Shown one piece after another: positions 1 to 8,252 of a stretch of DNA of 64,000 nt. How positions within the stretch are numbered: position 1 is the stretch's first letter; every line of letters starts with the position of its first letter. Made by a program: the position numbers and the translations under genes. Source of the stretch: Brevundimonas subvibrioides (GTDB lineage: Bacteria; Pseudomonadota; Alphaproteobacteria; Caulobacterales; Caulobacteraceae); assembly GCF_027271155.1 (NCBI RefSeq), contig NZ_CP114542.1, positions 62,001-126,000 on the forward strand. The letters run 5' to 3'. The notes beneath the pieces are model-generated. The model was not told where the DNA came from. It made no database searches and saw only the letters and a list, made by a program, of their open reading frames with translations.

Positions 1-2
1 CC

Positions 3-263
3 AATCAAACCCGCCGCCACGTGATGAACATGGCATGGGGGCTCTACCGTGAGGCCGTCGCCCAGGGCGACCGCCTCTACACCTTCCCCCAGGCGCTGGC
101 CGGGGCGTGGCGTTTCGTGAAGCGCCTGGCCGCAGCCAAGCCCCGCATCCAGTTCAACCGCAGCCTGGTCGCTCGCAGCGCGGTCGGCCGCCACTACGGC
201 ACCCGCGCCTACGTCGGCGGCCAGTCCAGCTTCGCCTATCAGGCGTCTGCGATGGGCTCCTGA
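3..263 (+). CDS. hypothetical protein, probably 5'-truncated by the window edge
   Basis: Unrecognised basic protein. The frame is open to the left edge of the window, so the gene probably begins outside it. A GTG at 21 would give an 80-residue product. The visible part is rich in Arg and aromatic residues (MAWGLYREA, WRFVKRLA near the N-terminus), suggesting a helical, possibly nucleic-acid-associated protein, but no family is recognised. The stop lies one base before the next gene's ATG, so the two are probably cotranscribed. Both are inferred to be cargo of the integrated element whose integrase lies at 1553-2896. Confidence 0.5.
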   Translation, partial: NQTRRHVMNMAWGLYREAVAQGDRLYTFPQALAGAWRFVKRLAAAKPRIQFNRSLVARSAVGRHYGTRAYVGGQSSFAYQASAMGS

Positions 264-264
264 G

Positions 265-906
265 ATGGCCTCGACCTTGCCGCCCCAACGGCCCGAGGCC
301 GCATCCGACGACGGCCCCGCCCCAAATGAAGACACCGCCATGGCCGCCCTCGCCCGCATTCACTTCGCTGATCCCGAACCGTCCGAGCCGAACCCGTCGC
401 CCCCGCTGAGCGAGTTCGGCCGCGCCGCAGCCGACTTCCTCGCACACCGCGCCAAGGCCGACGCAACATGGGCGCGCTACAACGCCCGGGCCGAGCTGGC
501 CGAAAGCCTCTATCCCCCGGTGCCCGAGCTGATCCGCGACCCCCAGGACCCGCGCGAGAGGCGAATGTTTCACGAGCTAGTCCTATTGGATCAGCGTGAG
601 AGCTTCGGCCGGGCGGTCCCGGTCACGCGAAGGCAGGACGCGTTCAATGCAATGCTGGCCACTCAGCAGCGGATCGAGGACGCCCTGGGCGTGACGGCTC
701 TCGAGGAGGAATGGGTTGCGGACTCGGCGGCTTACGCCGACGCCATCGCGAGGGTCGTCGCGGTCCCGGCCGTCACGATCCAAGAGGTGGCGGCCAAGTT
801 CGCGATCCTCCTGGCGGCCCAAGCGTGCACCGATCGTGATCAGATCACCGTCAAGGCAGCACCGTTTTTCGCCGTCCTCGCAGAGCTAGAAGCGCTCGCC
901 ACCTAG
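265..906 (+). CDS. hypothetical protein of the integrated element
   Basis: A 213-residue protein with no recognised family. The first 60 residues are Pro/Glu/Ala-rich and probably disordered. The rest looks helical, with Ala-rich amphipathic stretches. There is no signal peptide or membrane segment. The ATG at 265 follows the preceding stop by one base and a hairpin terminator follows at 948-977, so the gene ends a two-gene unit. It lies inside the integrase-bearing island. Its composition resembles accessory proteins of alphaproteobacterial phage-like islands, but that is only an impression. Confidence 0.55.
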   Translation: MASTLPPQRPEAASDDGPAPNEDTAMAALARIHFADPEPSEPNPSPPLSEFGRAAADFLAHRAKADATWARYNARAELAESLYPPVPELIRDPQDPRERRMFHELVLLDQRESFGRAVPVTRRQDAFNAMLATQQRIEDALGVTALEEEWVADSAAYADAIARVVAVPAVTIQEVAAKFAILLAAQACTDRDQITVKAAPFFAVLAELEALAT

Positions 907-947
907 ATCCGGCGCACGGGGTGCGCCGCCCTTCAAATCCGAACACC

Positions 948-977
948 GGCCCGCCAGCTCACCCTGGCGGGCCTTTT
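948..977 (+). terminator. Rho-independent terminator after the 265-906 gene
   Basis: GGCCCGCCAG (948-957) and CTGGCGGGCC (964-973) form a perfect 10-bp stem with a 6-nt loop, followed by TTTT. A smaller perfect hairpin (GGCGCAC-GGG-GTGCGCC, 911-927) precedes it. Confidence 0.85.
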
Positions 978-1259
978 GTCGTCTACCGCCCCGGTCCCCT
1001 TGGGGGTGAGGGGGCCACACTCGCGCGTGGGTCAGGGCCATGCGCACGGCGTGCGCCGCTGGCCGAGGGGCCGAGGCCAGACCCAAGAGAGGCCGAGGTG
1101 CGCACGGATCATGCGAACCGAGAGCGCACGGGTCAAAACACGATTCGTGCGTTTATTCGTGCTATGCTGTTGAATTTGTTTGATTTTTTGGGGCCCGCGC
1201 CCTGTGCTGCCGTATACGGTTTTATGCCCAGGAAGGACCCATTGGCGCAATATTTCACC

Positions 1260-1375
1260 GGTTCCCACCGGTTCCCACCTCGGAAGCGACCAGTGGGAAC
1301 CGCGTCAGTGGTAGATACTCTAGCCTTTTCAAGCACAAGAGAGAGGGGTTCCCACCGTTCCCACCGGTTCCCACC
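1260..1375. repeat. GGTTCCCACC iteron-like array
   Basis: Exact GGTTCCCACC copies occur at 1260-1269, 1270-1279, 1347-1356 and 1366-1375. A one-mismatch copy (CGTTCCCACC) lies at 1356-1365 and an inverted near copy (GTGGGAACC) at 1293-1301. The direct copies form two clusters, of two and three units, about 70 bp apart, with the inverted copy between them. The array lies about 180 bp beyond the 3' end of the integrase gene. Plausible roles are binding sites for an island regulator, arm-type integrase or excisionase sites, or a replication iteron. None can be shown from sequence. Confidence 0.8.
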
Positions 1376-1552
1376 GCTTTCGGCTTTCCCCTCCGGTCAT
1401 CTTTGCCGCGTGACGACCCGTGCGCGGCGACGGTCCATGCGTTGCCTCTGGCCGATCCGTGCGCCCGATGGCGAACCGCCGCGCACGAATCGGCTACTGG
1501 CCGCGCGGGTGTGGCCCCTCAACCCCCACCCCCAAGGGCGAACTGGACCGGC

Positions 1553-2896
1553 TCAGCGCCGGACCTTGAGGCGGGTGACCTCGGCCGAGGTCCCGAGCAT
1601 GGCGGCGGCGGCGGCCTCGGCCGTCCGATCGGCGGCGGCCCTCACGGGGTCGTCGGCCAGGTGGGCATACTGAGCCGTCGTCTTCACGTCGCGGTGCCCC
1701 AGAAGCTTGCCGATCAGGGGCAGCGATTGCCCACCGCTGGCGGCGAGGCTGGCATAGGTGTGCCTCAGGTCGTGGATGCGGACACCGTCCAGCGCGGCGG
1801 CGGCCCGGATCTTCTCCCACACCTTGGGCGTCCCGACGAAGTGAGCGCCCTCGGCCCGGTCGGATGCGAAGACGAAGGGCGATCCCTTCCGCCGCTCGAT
1901 CGCTGCCAGTACCACGAGCGCCGGTGCCCCGAGCGGAACGATCTTGGCCCCGGTCTTCGAGTCGGCCAGGCGAAGGCATCGACCCTCGATATCGACGGCA
2001 TCCCACCTCAGGCCCTCGATCTCGCTCTTGCGCGCCCCGGTCAGGATCAGGAGGCGCAGCACCGTCGCGCCGGCATTGCCCTCGCCAAGGTCGGCCAGCG
2101 CCCTACCGACGCGGCCCAGCTCGGCCGGGCTTAGGAACCGCTGCGACTTGCCATCCTTGAACCGCTCGACCCCGTGCACGGGATTGTCAGGCCGCATCTT
2201 GCGCCGGACCGCGAAGGTGAAGATCGCGCCCAGGAGGCCCGTGGTCCGCGTCGCCGTGCCCTGCCCGCCCTGAGCCGCCGCATCCTTCCGCTTGCGCGTC
2301 TCGACCGTGGGGGCCTTGGACTCGCCACGCTTCGAATTGCGGTCGCCCGCCGTCTTGCTCTTAACCTGAGCGCGTGTCGGCTTCCGCTCGACCGCCGTCT
2401 TGCCCTGGGCGACGTCTCGGACGAACCGCTGCACGTCCGCGTCCGTCACGGCCGAGATCCGCTTCTTACCCAGGAGCGGCTTGATATGGCGCTCGATCCT
2501 CAGGCGATCGGTGGCCAGGGTTGACGCCTTCTTGGTCGCGGTCCCCTCGGCCAGATAGAGGTCGCAGAGCGCCGCGATCGTGAGCTCGCCCCGCGCCGCG
2601 TCCCTCGAGGCCTGAGGGTTCTTGCCGTCCTTCACACTGGCCAGCAGCTGGGCGGCCTTGTCCCGCGCTTCGTCAGGCGTCAGCACCCCGTGGCGCGCAA
2701 TCGTAAACTCTTGCTTGGGCGCAGCCCGCCCCCCGTCACCGGGGCGATAGGCCAGGATGTAGCTCTTCACCCCGGCCGGGGTGACCCTCAGGCCGAAGCC
2801 CTTCACGTCCGAATCCCAAATCCGATAGAGCCGCCCCTTGGGCTTGGCCGCGTCCACCGTGCGCTTCGTGATCCGCTCAGCTTTAGAGGTCGCCAT
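1553..2896 (-). CDS. tyrosine recombinase / phage-type integrase
   Basis: A 447-residue site-specific recombinase that would integrate and excise the element by recombination at the adjacent tRNA-Arg 3' end. The N-terminal part has the DUF4102-like arm-binding domain of P4-type integrases (RLYRIWDSDVKGFGLRV and SYILAYR, residues 22-50). A core-binding SAM-like domain follows at about 100-160. The catalytic domain is at about 255-425 and carries the expected residues: Arg in TGARKSEI, HDLRH, and LGHRDVKTTAQYAH with the nucleophilic Tyr. A Lys/Arg-rich linker (about 165-215) is longer than usual. ATG at 2896 lies about 150 bp from the tRNA fragment at 3044-3091. Confidence 0.95.
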   Translation of the reverse strand: MATSKAERITKRTVDAAKPKGRLYRIWDSDVKGFGLRVTPAGVKSYILAYRPGDGGRAAPKQEFTIARHGVLTPDEARDKAAQLLASVKDGKNPQASRDAARGELTIAALCDLYLAEGTATKKASTLATDRLRIERHIKPLLGKKRISAVTDADVQRFVRDVAQGKTAVERKPTRAQVKSKTAGDRNSKRGESKAPTVETRKRKDAAAQGGQGTATRTTGLLGAIFTFAVRRKMRPDNPVHGVERFKDGKSQRFLSPAELGRVGRALADLGEGNAGATVLRLLILTGARKSEIEGLRWDAVDIEGRCLRLADSKTGAKIVPLGAPALVVLAAIERRKGSPFVFASDRAEGAHFVGTPKVWEKIRAAAALDGVRIHDLRHTYASLAASGGQSLPLIGKLLGHRDVKTTAQYAHLADDPVRAAADRTAEAAAAAMLGTSAEVTRLKVRR

Positions 2897-3043
2897 GATC
2901 GCCTTCCGTTACACCACCATTACACCACGAGGAAAGAACTCGCCGCGCCCGGTGATTACCCGGATATCCCAAAATCGCTTTACGATCAATGCAATGATAA
3001 CCCCGGAAGACAGCGGTGCACTCGCCAATACCTCACTACCTCA

Positions 3044-3091
3044 GCCCTCCGAAGGCAGGGGTCAGAGGTTCGAATCCTCTCGGGTGCGCCA
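3044..3091 (+). other. attachment site: 3' half of a tRNA-Arg (CCG)
   Basis: The stretch reads as the 3' part of a tRNA. It has an anticodon loop CTCCGAA, the 3' strand of the anticodon stem (GGCAG), a variable loop, a perfect T arm (AGAGG-TTCGAAT-CCTCT) and an acceptor strand CGGGTGC-G-CCA ending at 3091. No D arm or good 5' acceptor strand exists upstream, so this is not a working gene. Such fragments are left at one end of islands that integrate into tRNA 3' ends. The integrase gene lies immediately to the left. The intact tRNA copy should therefore lie left of this window. Confidence 0.8.
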
Positions 3092-3178
3092 TCGTCCTTC
3101 GCATATATTTCATCGTTCATCGAATGGCGGGCGCATGGGTTGTGCGTTAGTCTCTGGCTTCGCTGCCCGGAGATCGCC

Positions 3179-4249
3179 GTGCCCTATTATGCGAGCCTGC
3201 GAAAAGAAGACCCGGAGGTCCGGGTCAGGGTGGCGGAGGGCCTGCGGCGGCTGCGCAAGGCCATCAGGGCAGAGGTGCCGGCCCGCACGCTCGACGGCGA
3301 CCTGTTGATTGCCAGCTGGAACATTCGGGAGTTCGACAGCCGCAAATACGGCGGACGCCTGGTCGACTCCTTCTACTTCATCGCTGAAATCCTCAGCCAC
3401 TTCGATCTGATTGCGATCCAGGAAGTGCGCGGCGATCTGTCGGCGCTGGATCGCGTTCAGGGCCTGCTGGGTAGCTGGTGGAAGTATCTGGTGACCGATG
3501 TCACCGAGGGGGCGTCCGGCAATGGCGAGCGGATGGCCTTCCTCTACGACAGTCGCAAGGTGACGTTCGGCGGGCTGGCCGGGGAGATCGTCCTGCCGAG
3601 GAGCAAGGTCGATCCGGATATCCTCCAGTTCGCCCGAACCCCGTTCGTCTGCGGATTCAAGGCGGGATGGGCCAGGATCGACCTGTGCACCGTCCATATC
3701 TATTACGGCGAGGGAAAATCGCTGGATCCGCGTCGCCTCAAGGAGATCGGCGACCTGGCGGGTTTTCTGGCCAGGCGCGCCAAGGTCGATGCGCCACCGG
3801 CTCCGGCGGCCGGGGCGGCTCCGGCCCCGCGCGCGTCACAGGGTGCGGACAACCTGATCCTGTTGGGCGACTTCAACATCTTCGATCCGGGCGACGCGAC
3901 GCTGAAGGCGATCACCGATGCCGGCTTTGTGGTCCCGAAGGTCCTCACCGACCGCGCGGGCAGCAACATGGCGCGCGACAAATACTACGACCAGATCGCG
4001 ATCTGGCGTGGCAAGCGGTTCGACACGACGGACCGCGGCGGCGTGCTGAACTACTACGAAGCCGTTTTCCGGCCCGAGGACGAAGCCCTCTACGCTGCCG
4101 ACATCAAGCCTGCCAAATCGGGCAAGCCCCCGACCTACAAGGACTGGAAGTCCTATCAGATGTCGGACCACCTCTTGCTCTGGGCGGCATTCAAGGTGGA
4201 TTTCGCAGAGGATTATCTCACCGAACTGGCGACGCCTGAGGTGCCCTAG
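3179..4249 (+). CDS. endonuclease/exonuclease/phosphatase family protein
   Basis: A 356-residue protein of the EEP (DNase I-like) fold, a metal-dependent phosphodiesterase or nuclease. Visible motifs are WNIREFDS, the metal-ligand Glu in IAIQEVRGD, GDFN at about 230 (LLGDFNIFDPGD), and SDH near the C-terminus. An Ala/Pro-rich insert (about 204-220) interrupts the domain. No signal peptide is seen. I chose GTG at 3179, preceded by GGAG at a 6-base spacing, because no in-frame ATG lies between the tRNA fragment and the conserved region. The stop overlaps that of convergent moeA through a shared CTAG. The substrate is unknown. Confidence 0.85.
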   Translation: MPYYASLRKEDPEVRVRVAEGLRRLRKAIRAEVPARTLDGDLLIASWNIREFDSRKYGGRLVDSFYFIAEILSHFDLIAIQEVRGDLSALDRVQGLLGSWWKYLVTDVTEGASGNGERMAFLYDSRKVTFGGLAGEIVLPRSKVDPDILQFARTPFVCGFKAGWARIDLCTVHIYYGEGKSLDPRRLKEIGDLAGFLARRAKVDAPPAPAAGAAPAPRASQGADNLILLGDFNIFDPGDATLKAITDAGFVVPKVLTDRAGSNMARDKYYDQIAIWRGKRFDTTDRGGVLNYYEAVFRPEDEALYAADIKPAKSGKPPTYKDWKSYQMSDHLLLWAAFKVDFAEDYLTELATPEVP

Positions 4250-5442
4250 ACGATCAGCGCGGCCACCGGGACCAGCTCCCCACGCGCTCGTGCCCCGGCG
4301 AAGGGTGGACGCCGCAGCAAGGCGTTGGCCGAGGCCAGTACCGAGACCAGCGACGAGTCCTGATCCGGCAGAGCTTGCACGCCTGCCCGGCCCTCCCCGT
4401 CGCTGCCAACGATAGCCCTCATGTAATGGTCCCGAGGGCCGTTGGCAGGGAGTGCCACCAGGAGTGGCGCAGGTCTGAAATCGGGAAGGTCGCTGCCGCC
4501 CTGCATCGCCGCCAACAGCGGTGCCAGAAACAGCTCGGCGCACACGAGCGCGGAGACCGGATTGCCGGGCAGGCCGAGCAGCCGGCGACCATCCGGCAGG
4601 GTGGCGAACCAGACGGGCTTGCCCGGACGCATGGCGATCCCCTCGACCAGCAGGGTCGCGCCCAGGCTGCGGGCGGCGGGTTTCAGCAGGTCGTGATCCC
4701 CGACCGACGCCCCGCCGATGGTGACGATCAGATCGGCCTCTGTCCGGTCCAGGCTGTCGGTGATGGCCTCCAGCGTATCGCCGACCAGCGGCAGTCGGCG
4801 GACCTCGGCCCCCGCGCGGCGGGCGACCAGGGCGACGCCCGGCCCGGCGGCGTCGTGGATCTGAAAGGGGCCTGCAGCGGCGCCCGGCTCGACGACCTCG
4901 TTCCCGCCGGCGAGGATGGCGACGCGGGGACGACGGGCGCAGACGACCTCCGGCCGGCCTGCGGAGGCCGCCAGGGCGACCCGCCAGGGGTTCAGACGCA
5001 GGCCCGCCTCCAGCAGCGACGTCCCGTTCCGGTAGTCGGCACCGCGCGACCGGACCCAGGTCGGCGCGTCGGTGCCGGCCAGCAGGGCCAGATGATCGCC
5101 TTCACGCCTCGCCTCTTCCTGGATCACGACCCGATCCGCCCCGGGTGGCAGGGGCGCGCCGGTGAAGATGCGGACGGCCTCACCCGCTTCGAGCGGCGTC
5201 TCATGGCCCTGCCCGGCCGCGCTTTCGCCGACGATCCGCAGCGGGCCCGTGCCGAGGTCGGGGGTGCGCACCGCCCAGCCGTCCATGGCCGAGGCATCGA
5301 AGGGCGGTTGATCGCGGGTGGCGACGACGGGCTCGGACAGCCAGCGGCCATCGGCCTCGATCAGGGGGACCGACGCGCCCGGCAGGACCTTCGCCGCCGC
5401 CAGCATGGCCGCACGGGCCGTCTCGACCGTCGGCAGGGTCAC
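4246..5442 (-). CDS. moeA: molybdopterin molybdenumtransferase MoeA
   Basis: A 398-residue MoeA, which inserts molybdate into adenylylated molybdopterin at the end of cofactor synthesis. Seen are [12 protein letters not shown] near residue 40, the [11 protein letters not shown] and QEE motifs, a GGNE segment, the MogA-like [11 protein letters not shown], and LPGNPVSA. The GTG start overlaps the moaC stop in GTGA, so the two are translationally coupled. It is the last gene of moaA-moaD-moaE-moaB-moaC-moeA. Length is typical of the family (about 400). Confidence 0.95.
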   Translation of the reverse strand: MTLPTVETARAAMLAAAKVLPGASVPLIEADGRWLSEPVVATRDQPPFDASAMDGWAVRTPDLGTGPLRIVGESAAGQGHETPLEAGEAVRIFTGAPLPPGADRVVIQEEARREGDHLALLAGTDAPTWVRSRGADYRNGTSLLEAGLRLNPWRVALAASAGRPEVVCARRPRVAILAGGNEVVEPGAAAGPFQIHDAAGPGVALVARRAGAEVRRLPLVGDTLEAITDSLDRTEADLIVTIGGASVGDHDLLKPAARSLGATLLVEGIAMRPGKPVWFATLPDGRRLLGLPGNPVSALVCAELFLAPLLAAMQGGSDLPDFRPAPLLVALPANGPRDHYMRAIVGSDGEGRAGVQALPDQDSSLVSVLASANALLRRPPFAGARARGELVPVAALIV

Positions 5443-5930
5443 GCGCGGACCCAGTCGCCGGACTTGCCACCGGTCTTGCGGACCAGCCGGACCGCCTCGA
5501 TCGTCATGCCCCGGTCGACGGCCTTCAGCATGTCGTAGAGCGTCAGCAGGGCGACGCTCGCTGCCGTCAGCGCCTCCATCTCCACCCCGGTGCGGCCGGT
5601 GGTCCGGGTTGTCGCCGTAACGGACAGGCCCGATCCGTCGGGGCTCGGATCGACCGCAACGACCGCGGCATCGAGCGGCAGGGGGTGGCACAGGGGGATG
5701 AGGTCGGCCGTCCTCTTGGCCGCCATGACGCCGGCGATCTCGGCCACGGCGCGCACGTCGCCCTTCGCCCCTCCGCCCGACAGCGCGAGGGCCAGGGTTC
5801 CCGGCTCCATGACGATGCGGCCCGTGGCCACGGCCTCGCGCACAGTCGCGGCCTTGGCCGACACATCGACCATCCGGGCGCGACCGTCGGGGTCGATATG
5901 GGTCAGGCCTGCCTCTTCTCGGGACGTCAC
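5439..5930 (-). CDS. moaC: cyclic pyranopterin monophosphate synthase MoaC
   Basis: A 163-residue enzyme that converts the MoaA product into cyclic pyranopterin monophosphate, the second step of molybdopterin synthesis. Diagnostic motifs are MVDVSAK near residue 20, [29 protein letters not shown], and the C-terminal KTGGKSG. It starts one base after the moaB stop and overlaps moeA by four bases. Length matches the family. Confidence 0.97.
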   Translation of the reverse strand: MTSREEAGLTHIDPDGRARMVDVSAKAATVREAVATGRIVMEPGTLALALSGGGAKGDVRAVAEIAGVMAAKRTADLIPLCHPLPLDAAVVAVDPSPDGSGLSVTATTRTTGRTGVEMEALTAASVALLTLYDMLKAVDRGMTIEAVRLVRKTGGKSGDWVRA

Positions 5931-5931
5931 C

Positions 5932-6486
5932 TCAGACCTCCCCGAGGCGAGGCATGATCTCGACGAGGTTGCAGGGCCGGTGACGGCTGTCGAGCTGCCA
6001 GCGGATCACCCGGTCCCAGCCGTCGCGCACCGCCCCGTTCGATCCCGGCAGGCAGAAGACGAATACCCCGTCGATGATCCCCGCCGTCGCCCGCGACTGC
6101 AGGGTCGACAGGCCGATGGTCTGGTAGCTGACGGTGTGGAAAATGACGGAAAAGCCGTCGATCCGCTTGTCGAACAACGGCTCGAGCGCCTCGGGCGTGA
6201 CGTCCCGTCCGGTCAGGCCGGTGCCGCCGGTCGTCAGGATCGCATCGACCGCGCCCGCACCGATCCAGGCCCTGACGCGGGCGCGGATGGCGTCGACCGA
6301 GTCGGGCACAATGGCCTTTTCGACGCAGACATGGCCCGCCGAGACGATCCGTTCGGCCAGGATGCCACCGGAGGTGTCGCTGTCATGGTCCCGCGTATCC
6401 GAGATGGTCAGGACGGCGATCCGCACGGGAACCACCGGCTGGTCGAGCAGGAGCTTTCCTCCGGGCGCGGGCAGGATGTCGGTCAT
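5932..6486 (-). CDS. moaB: molybdenum cofactor biosynthesis protein MoaB
   Basis: A 184-residue MoaB/MogA-fold protein, expected to adenylylate molybdopterin before MoeA acts. Seen are ISDTR near residue 29, TTGGTG ([11 protein letters not shown]) at about 85, the conserved [14 protein letters not shown], and CLPGSNGAV. The N-terminal 20 residues precede the fold. ATG at 6486 overlaps the moaE stop in ATGA. With MoeA and no mobA nearby, the operon as seen would make Mo-molybdopterin without a nucleotide, which is the form used by the sulfite oxidase family. Confidence 0.93.
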   Translation of the reverse strand: MTDILPAPGGKLLLDQPVVPVRIAVLTISDTRDHDSDTSGGILAERIVSAGHVCVEKAIVPDSVDAIRARVRAWIGAGAVDAILTTGGTGLTGRDVTPEALEPLFDKRIDGFSVIFHTVSYQTIGLSTLQSRATAGIIDGVFVFCLPGSNGAVRDGWDRVIRWQLDSRHRPCNLVEIMPRLGEV

Positions 6487-6938
6487 GGCGTGGGCTCCCA
6501 TCGGGCGGCGTCGGCGTGGTCGCTGGCGCGGGGTTCGATCCAGCGGCGGCCGTCGGGCCCTTCCTCGCGCTTCCACAGGGGGGCGCGGGTCTTCAGCTGG
6601 TCCATCAGGTAGTCGGCGGCCTGAAAGGCGTCGCGGCGATGCACGGCGGCGGTGGCCACGAAGACGATGGCCTCGCCGACGCCCACCTCGCCCCAGCGAT
6701 GGACGGCGATCAGGTCGATCAGGTCGAACCGCGCCCGGGTCCCGGCCTCCAGTTCGGCCATCACGCGTTCGGTGAAGCCGGGCCAGGCGTCGATCGCCAG
6801 GGTCTCGACCGCTTGGCCGTCGGTGGCGACGCGGCACAGGCCGGTGAAGCTGACCACGGCGCCGGCATCGGTCCGGGCGCGGCAGAAATCAGCGAGCAGG
6901 GCGGCAGGATCGATCGGATCGGTCTGCAGGCGCACCAT
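6483..6938 (-). CDS. moaE: molybdopterin synthase catalytic subunit MoaE
   Basis: A 151-residue large subunit of molybdopterin synthase, which pairs with thiocarboxylated MoaD. Recognised by GAVVSFTGLCR near residue 26, the central HRWGEVGVGE, AAVHRRDAFQAADYLMDQLKTRAPLWKRE with its catalytic Lys residues, and a C-terminal W. It starts two bases downstream of the moaD stop and overlaps moaB by four bases. Confidence 0.96.
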   Translation of the reverse strand: MVRLQTDPIDPAALLADFCRARTDAGAVVSFTGLCRVATDGQAVETLAIDAWPGFTERVMAELEAGTRARFDLIDLIAVHRWGEVGVGEAIVFVATAAVHRRDAFQAADYLMDQLKTRAPLWKREEGPDGRRWIEPRASDHADAARWEPTP

Positions 6939-6940
6939 GG

Positions 6941-7177
6941 TCACCCGCCCGACACCGGGGGCGCGAAGGCGACCTCGTCGTCCGGTCCGACGGGAGGGTT
7001 CCCGCGCACGATCACCTGGTTCACCACCGTCATCAGGCCGGGACGTCCAAGACGCTCCGCCAGCCGCTCGTCTGCGCAGAGCGTCGCCCGCAGGGCCTCG
7101 ACACTGTCGCCCGCGATGTCGCGCTCGCGCCAGCCGGCGACATCGGCCAGCGCTCCGAACAGAAGGACCCTGGCCAT
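6941..7177 (-). CDS. moaD: molybdopterin synthase sulfur carrier subunit MoaD
   Basis: A 78-residue ubiquitin-fold sulfur carrier. The chain ends in Gly-Gly (PPVSGG), the pair that is adenylylated and thiocarboxylated to carry sulfur to MoaE. VLLFGALAD near the start and VAFAPPVSGG at the end are the family landmarks. It lies three bases after the moaA stop and two bases before moaE. Confidence 0.95.
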   Translation of the reverse strand: MARVLLFGALADVAGWRERDIAGDSVEALRATLCADERLAERLGRPGLMTVVNQVIVRGNPPVGPDDEVAFAPPVSGG

Positions 7178-7180
7178 GGC

Positions 7181-8203
7181 TCAGCCCCCCGTCATCGACA
7201 TGGGCCGCGCCACCGCGGGCGACAGGCCCGCACCGATGCGAAAATCGTGGCTCTTCGGCTTTCTGGACACCGCCGCCCGGATGGCCCTCGCCACGGCTGC
7301 GTCGTCGCCCGCGCGCAGGACCGGACGCAGGTCCTCGTGATCGTTCTGACCCAGGCACAGATAGAGCCGACCGGTGCAGGTCACGCGGACGCGGTTGCAG
7401 GTCTCGCAGAAGGTGTGGGTCATCGGCGTGATGAACCCCAGCGTCCCGCCCGTCTCCTCGACGCGGACGTATCGCGAAGGGCCGCCGGTTCGCTTCGCCA
7501 GCGGGGTCAGGGTCCAGCGCGCCTCGAGGTCGCGTCGCACCTCCGTCAGCGACAGGAACTGGTCGGTCCGGTCGATTCCGGTCTCGCCCATCGGCATGGT
7601 CTCGATCAGGGTGATCTCGTGACCCTCGCCGTGCGCCCAGGCCACGAGGGCGGGCAGGTCGGCGGCATTGTCGGCCTTCAGGGCCACGGCGTTGATCTTG
7701 ACCGCCATCCCGGCTGCCCGGGCCGCCTCGATCCCTGCCAAGGCCCTGGACAGATCCCCGCCTCGCGTAACGTGGCGATAGGTGTCCGGATCCAGCGTAT
7801 CCAGCGACACATTGATCCGCCGCACGCCATGCCGGGCCAGGGCCCCGGCATGCTCGGCCAGATGGGTGCCGTTGGTGGTCAGGGTCAGCTCCTCCAGGGC
7901 GCCGGATCGCAGATGCCGGGCAAGGGCAGCGACCAGATCCATGAACCCCTTGCGGATCAGCGGTTCTCCGCCCGTCAGGCGCAGACGACGGGTGCCCAGG
8001 CCGATGAAGACCGAGCACAGCCGGTCCAGTTCCTCGATCGACAGCAGTTCCGCACGGGGCAGGAAGGTCTGACGCGCGGCCATGCAATAGGTGCAGCGCA
8101 GATCGCACCGGTCGGTGACCGAGACGCGGACATAGTCGATCGACCGGCCGAACGGATCGACCATCGGAAACGCAGTCTGGCTGGACGGTGACGGGGGCGT
8201 CAT
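7181..8203 (-). CDS. moaA: GTP 3',8-cyclase MoaA (radical SAM)
   Basis: First enzyme of molybdopterin synthesis. Radical SAM cluster CDLRCTYC (CxxxCxxC) follows [24 protein letters not shown] and NVSLDTL are present. The C-terminal second cluster is seen as CETCNRVR and a later Cys (LYLCLG), and the chain ends GG as the activity requires. I set the start at ATG 8203 (340 residues). Alternatives are ATG 8209, ATG 8245 (which has the better ribosome site, AGGA, but adds 14 residues and abuts modA) and ATG 8164. A dyad at 8198-8221 overlaps this start. Confidence 0.93.
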   Translation of the reverse strand: MTPPSPSSQTAFPMVDPFGRSIDYVRVSVTDRCDLRCTYCMAARQTFLPRAELLSIEELDRLCSVFIGLGTRRLRLTGGEPLIRKGFMDLVAALARHLRSGALEELTLTTNGTHLAEHAGALARHGVRRINVSLDTLDPDTYRHVTRGGDLSRALAGIEAARAAGMAVKINAVALKADNAADLPALVAWAHGEGHEITLIETMPMGETGIDRTDQFLSLTEVRRDLEARWTLTPLAKRTGGPSRYVRVEETGGTLGFITPMTHTFCETCNRVRVTCTGRLYLCLGQNDHEDLRPVLRAGDDAAVARAIRAAVSRKPKSHDFRIGAGLSPAVARPMSMTGG

Positions 8204-8221
8204 GCTCATATCAGCATAACG
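8198..8221. promoter_or_regulatory. 24-bp dyad between moaA and modA, candidate molybdenum box
   Basis: CGT-x-ATGCT-x-ATAT-x-AGCAT-x-ACG: 20 of 24 positions obey perfect dyad symmetry. It lies in the gap between two divergent molybdenum operons and covers the chosen moaA start. The outer CGTTAT half resembles ModE/MopA-type boxes, which flank inverted repeats beginning CGnTAT. The neighbouring modE-like gene could encode the protein that binds it. The operator role is inferred. Confidence 0.5.
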
Positions 8222-8252
8222 GTCGCGGTTCTGGAGCAAAGTCATTTCTGTC

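Larger units (their letters stand above)
907..1552. other. gene-free stretch of the island
   Basis: No convincing gene is seen between the terminator-ended hypothetical gene and the integrase stop. The stretch contains the terminator at 948-977, a more AT-rich patch near 1140-1195, two direct copies of ATTCGTGC (1143-1150 and 1155-1162) with an inverted copy at 1483-1490, and the GGTTCCCACC array at 1260-1375. Open frames crossing it have no codon pattern or start context that I would accept. Confidence 0.6.

Noticed and set aside
21..906. Toxin-antitoxin or defence pair
   Set aside because: The two genes are adjacent, but neither shows a recognised toxin, antitoxin or nuclease motif.
1260..1375. 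CRISPR array
   Set aside because: The repeat is only 10 bp, spacing is irregular, one copy is inverted and no cas gene is near.
3018..3091. Complete tRNA gene
   Set aside because: GCACTCG near 3018 could pair with the acceptor strand, but no D arm is present and the anticodon would fall at the wrong position. Only the 3' half is convincing.
8150..8250. Molybdenum cofactor riboswitch
   Set aside because: The gap is far too short for the Moco motif and moaA would have almost no leader. A protein operator fits better.
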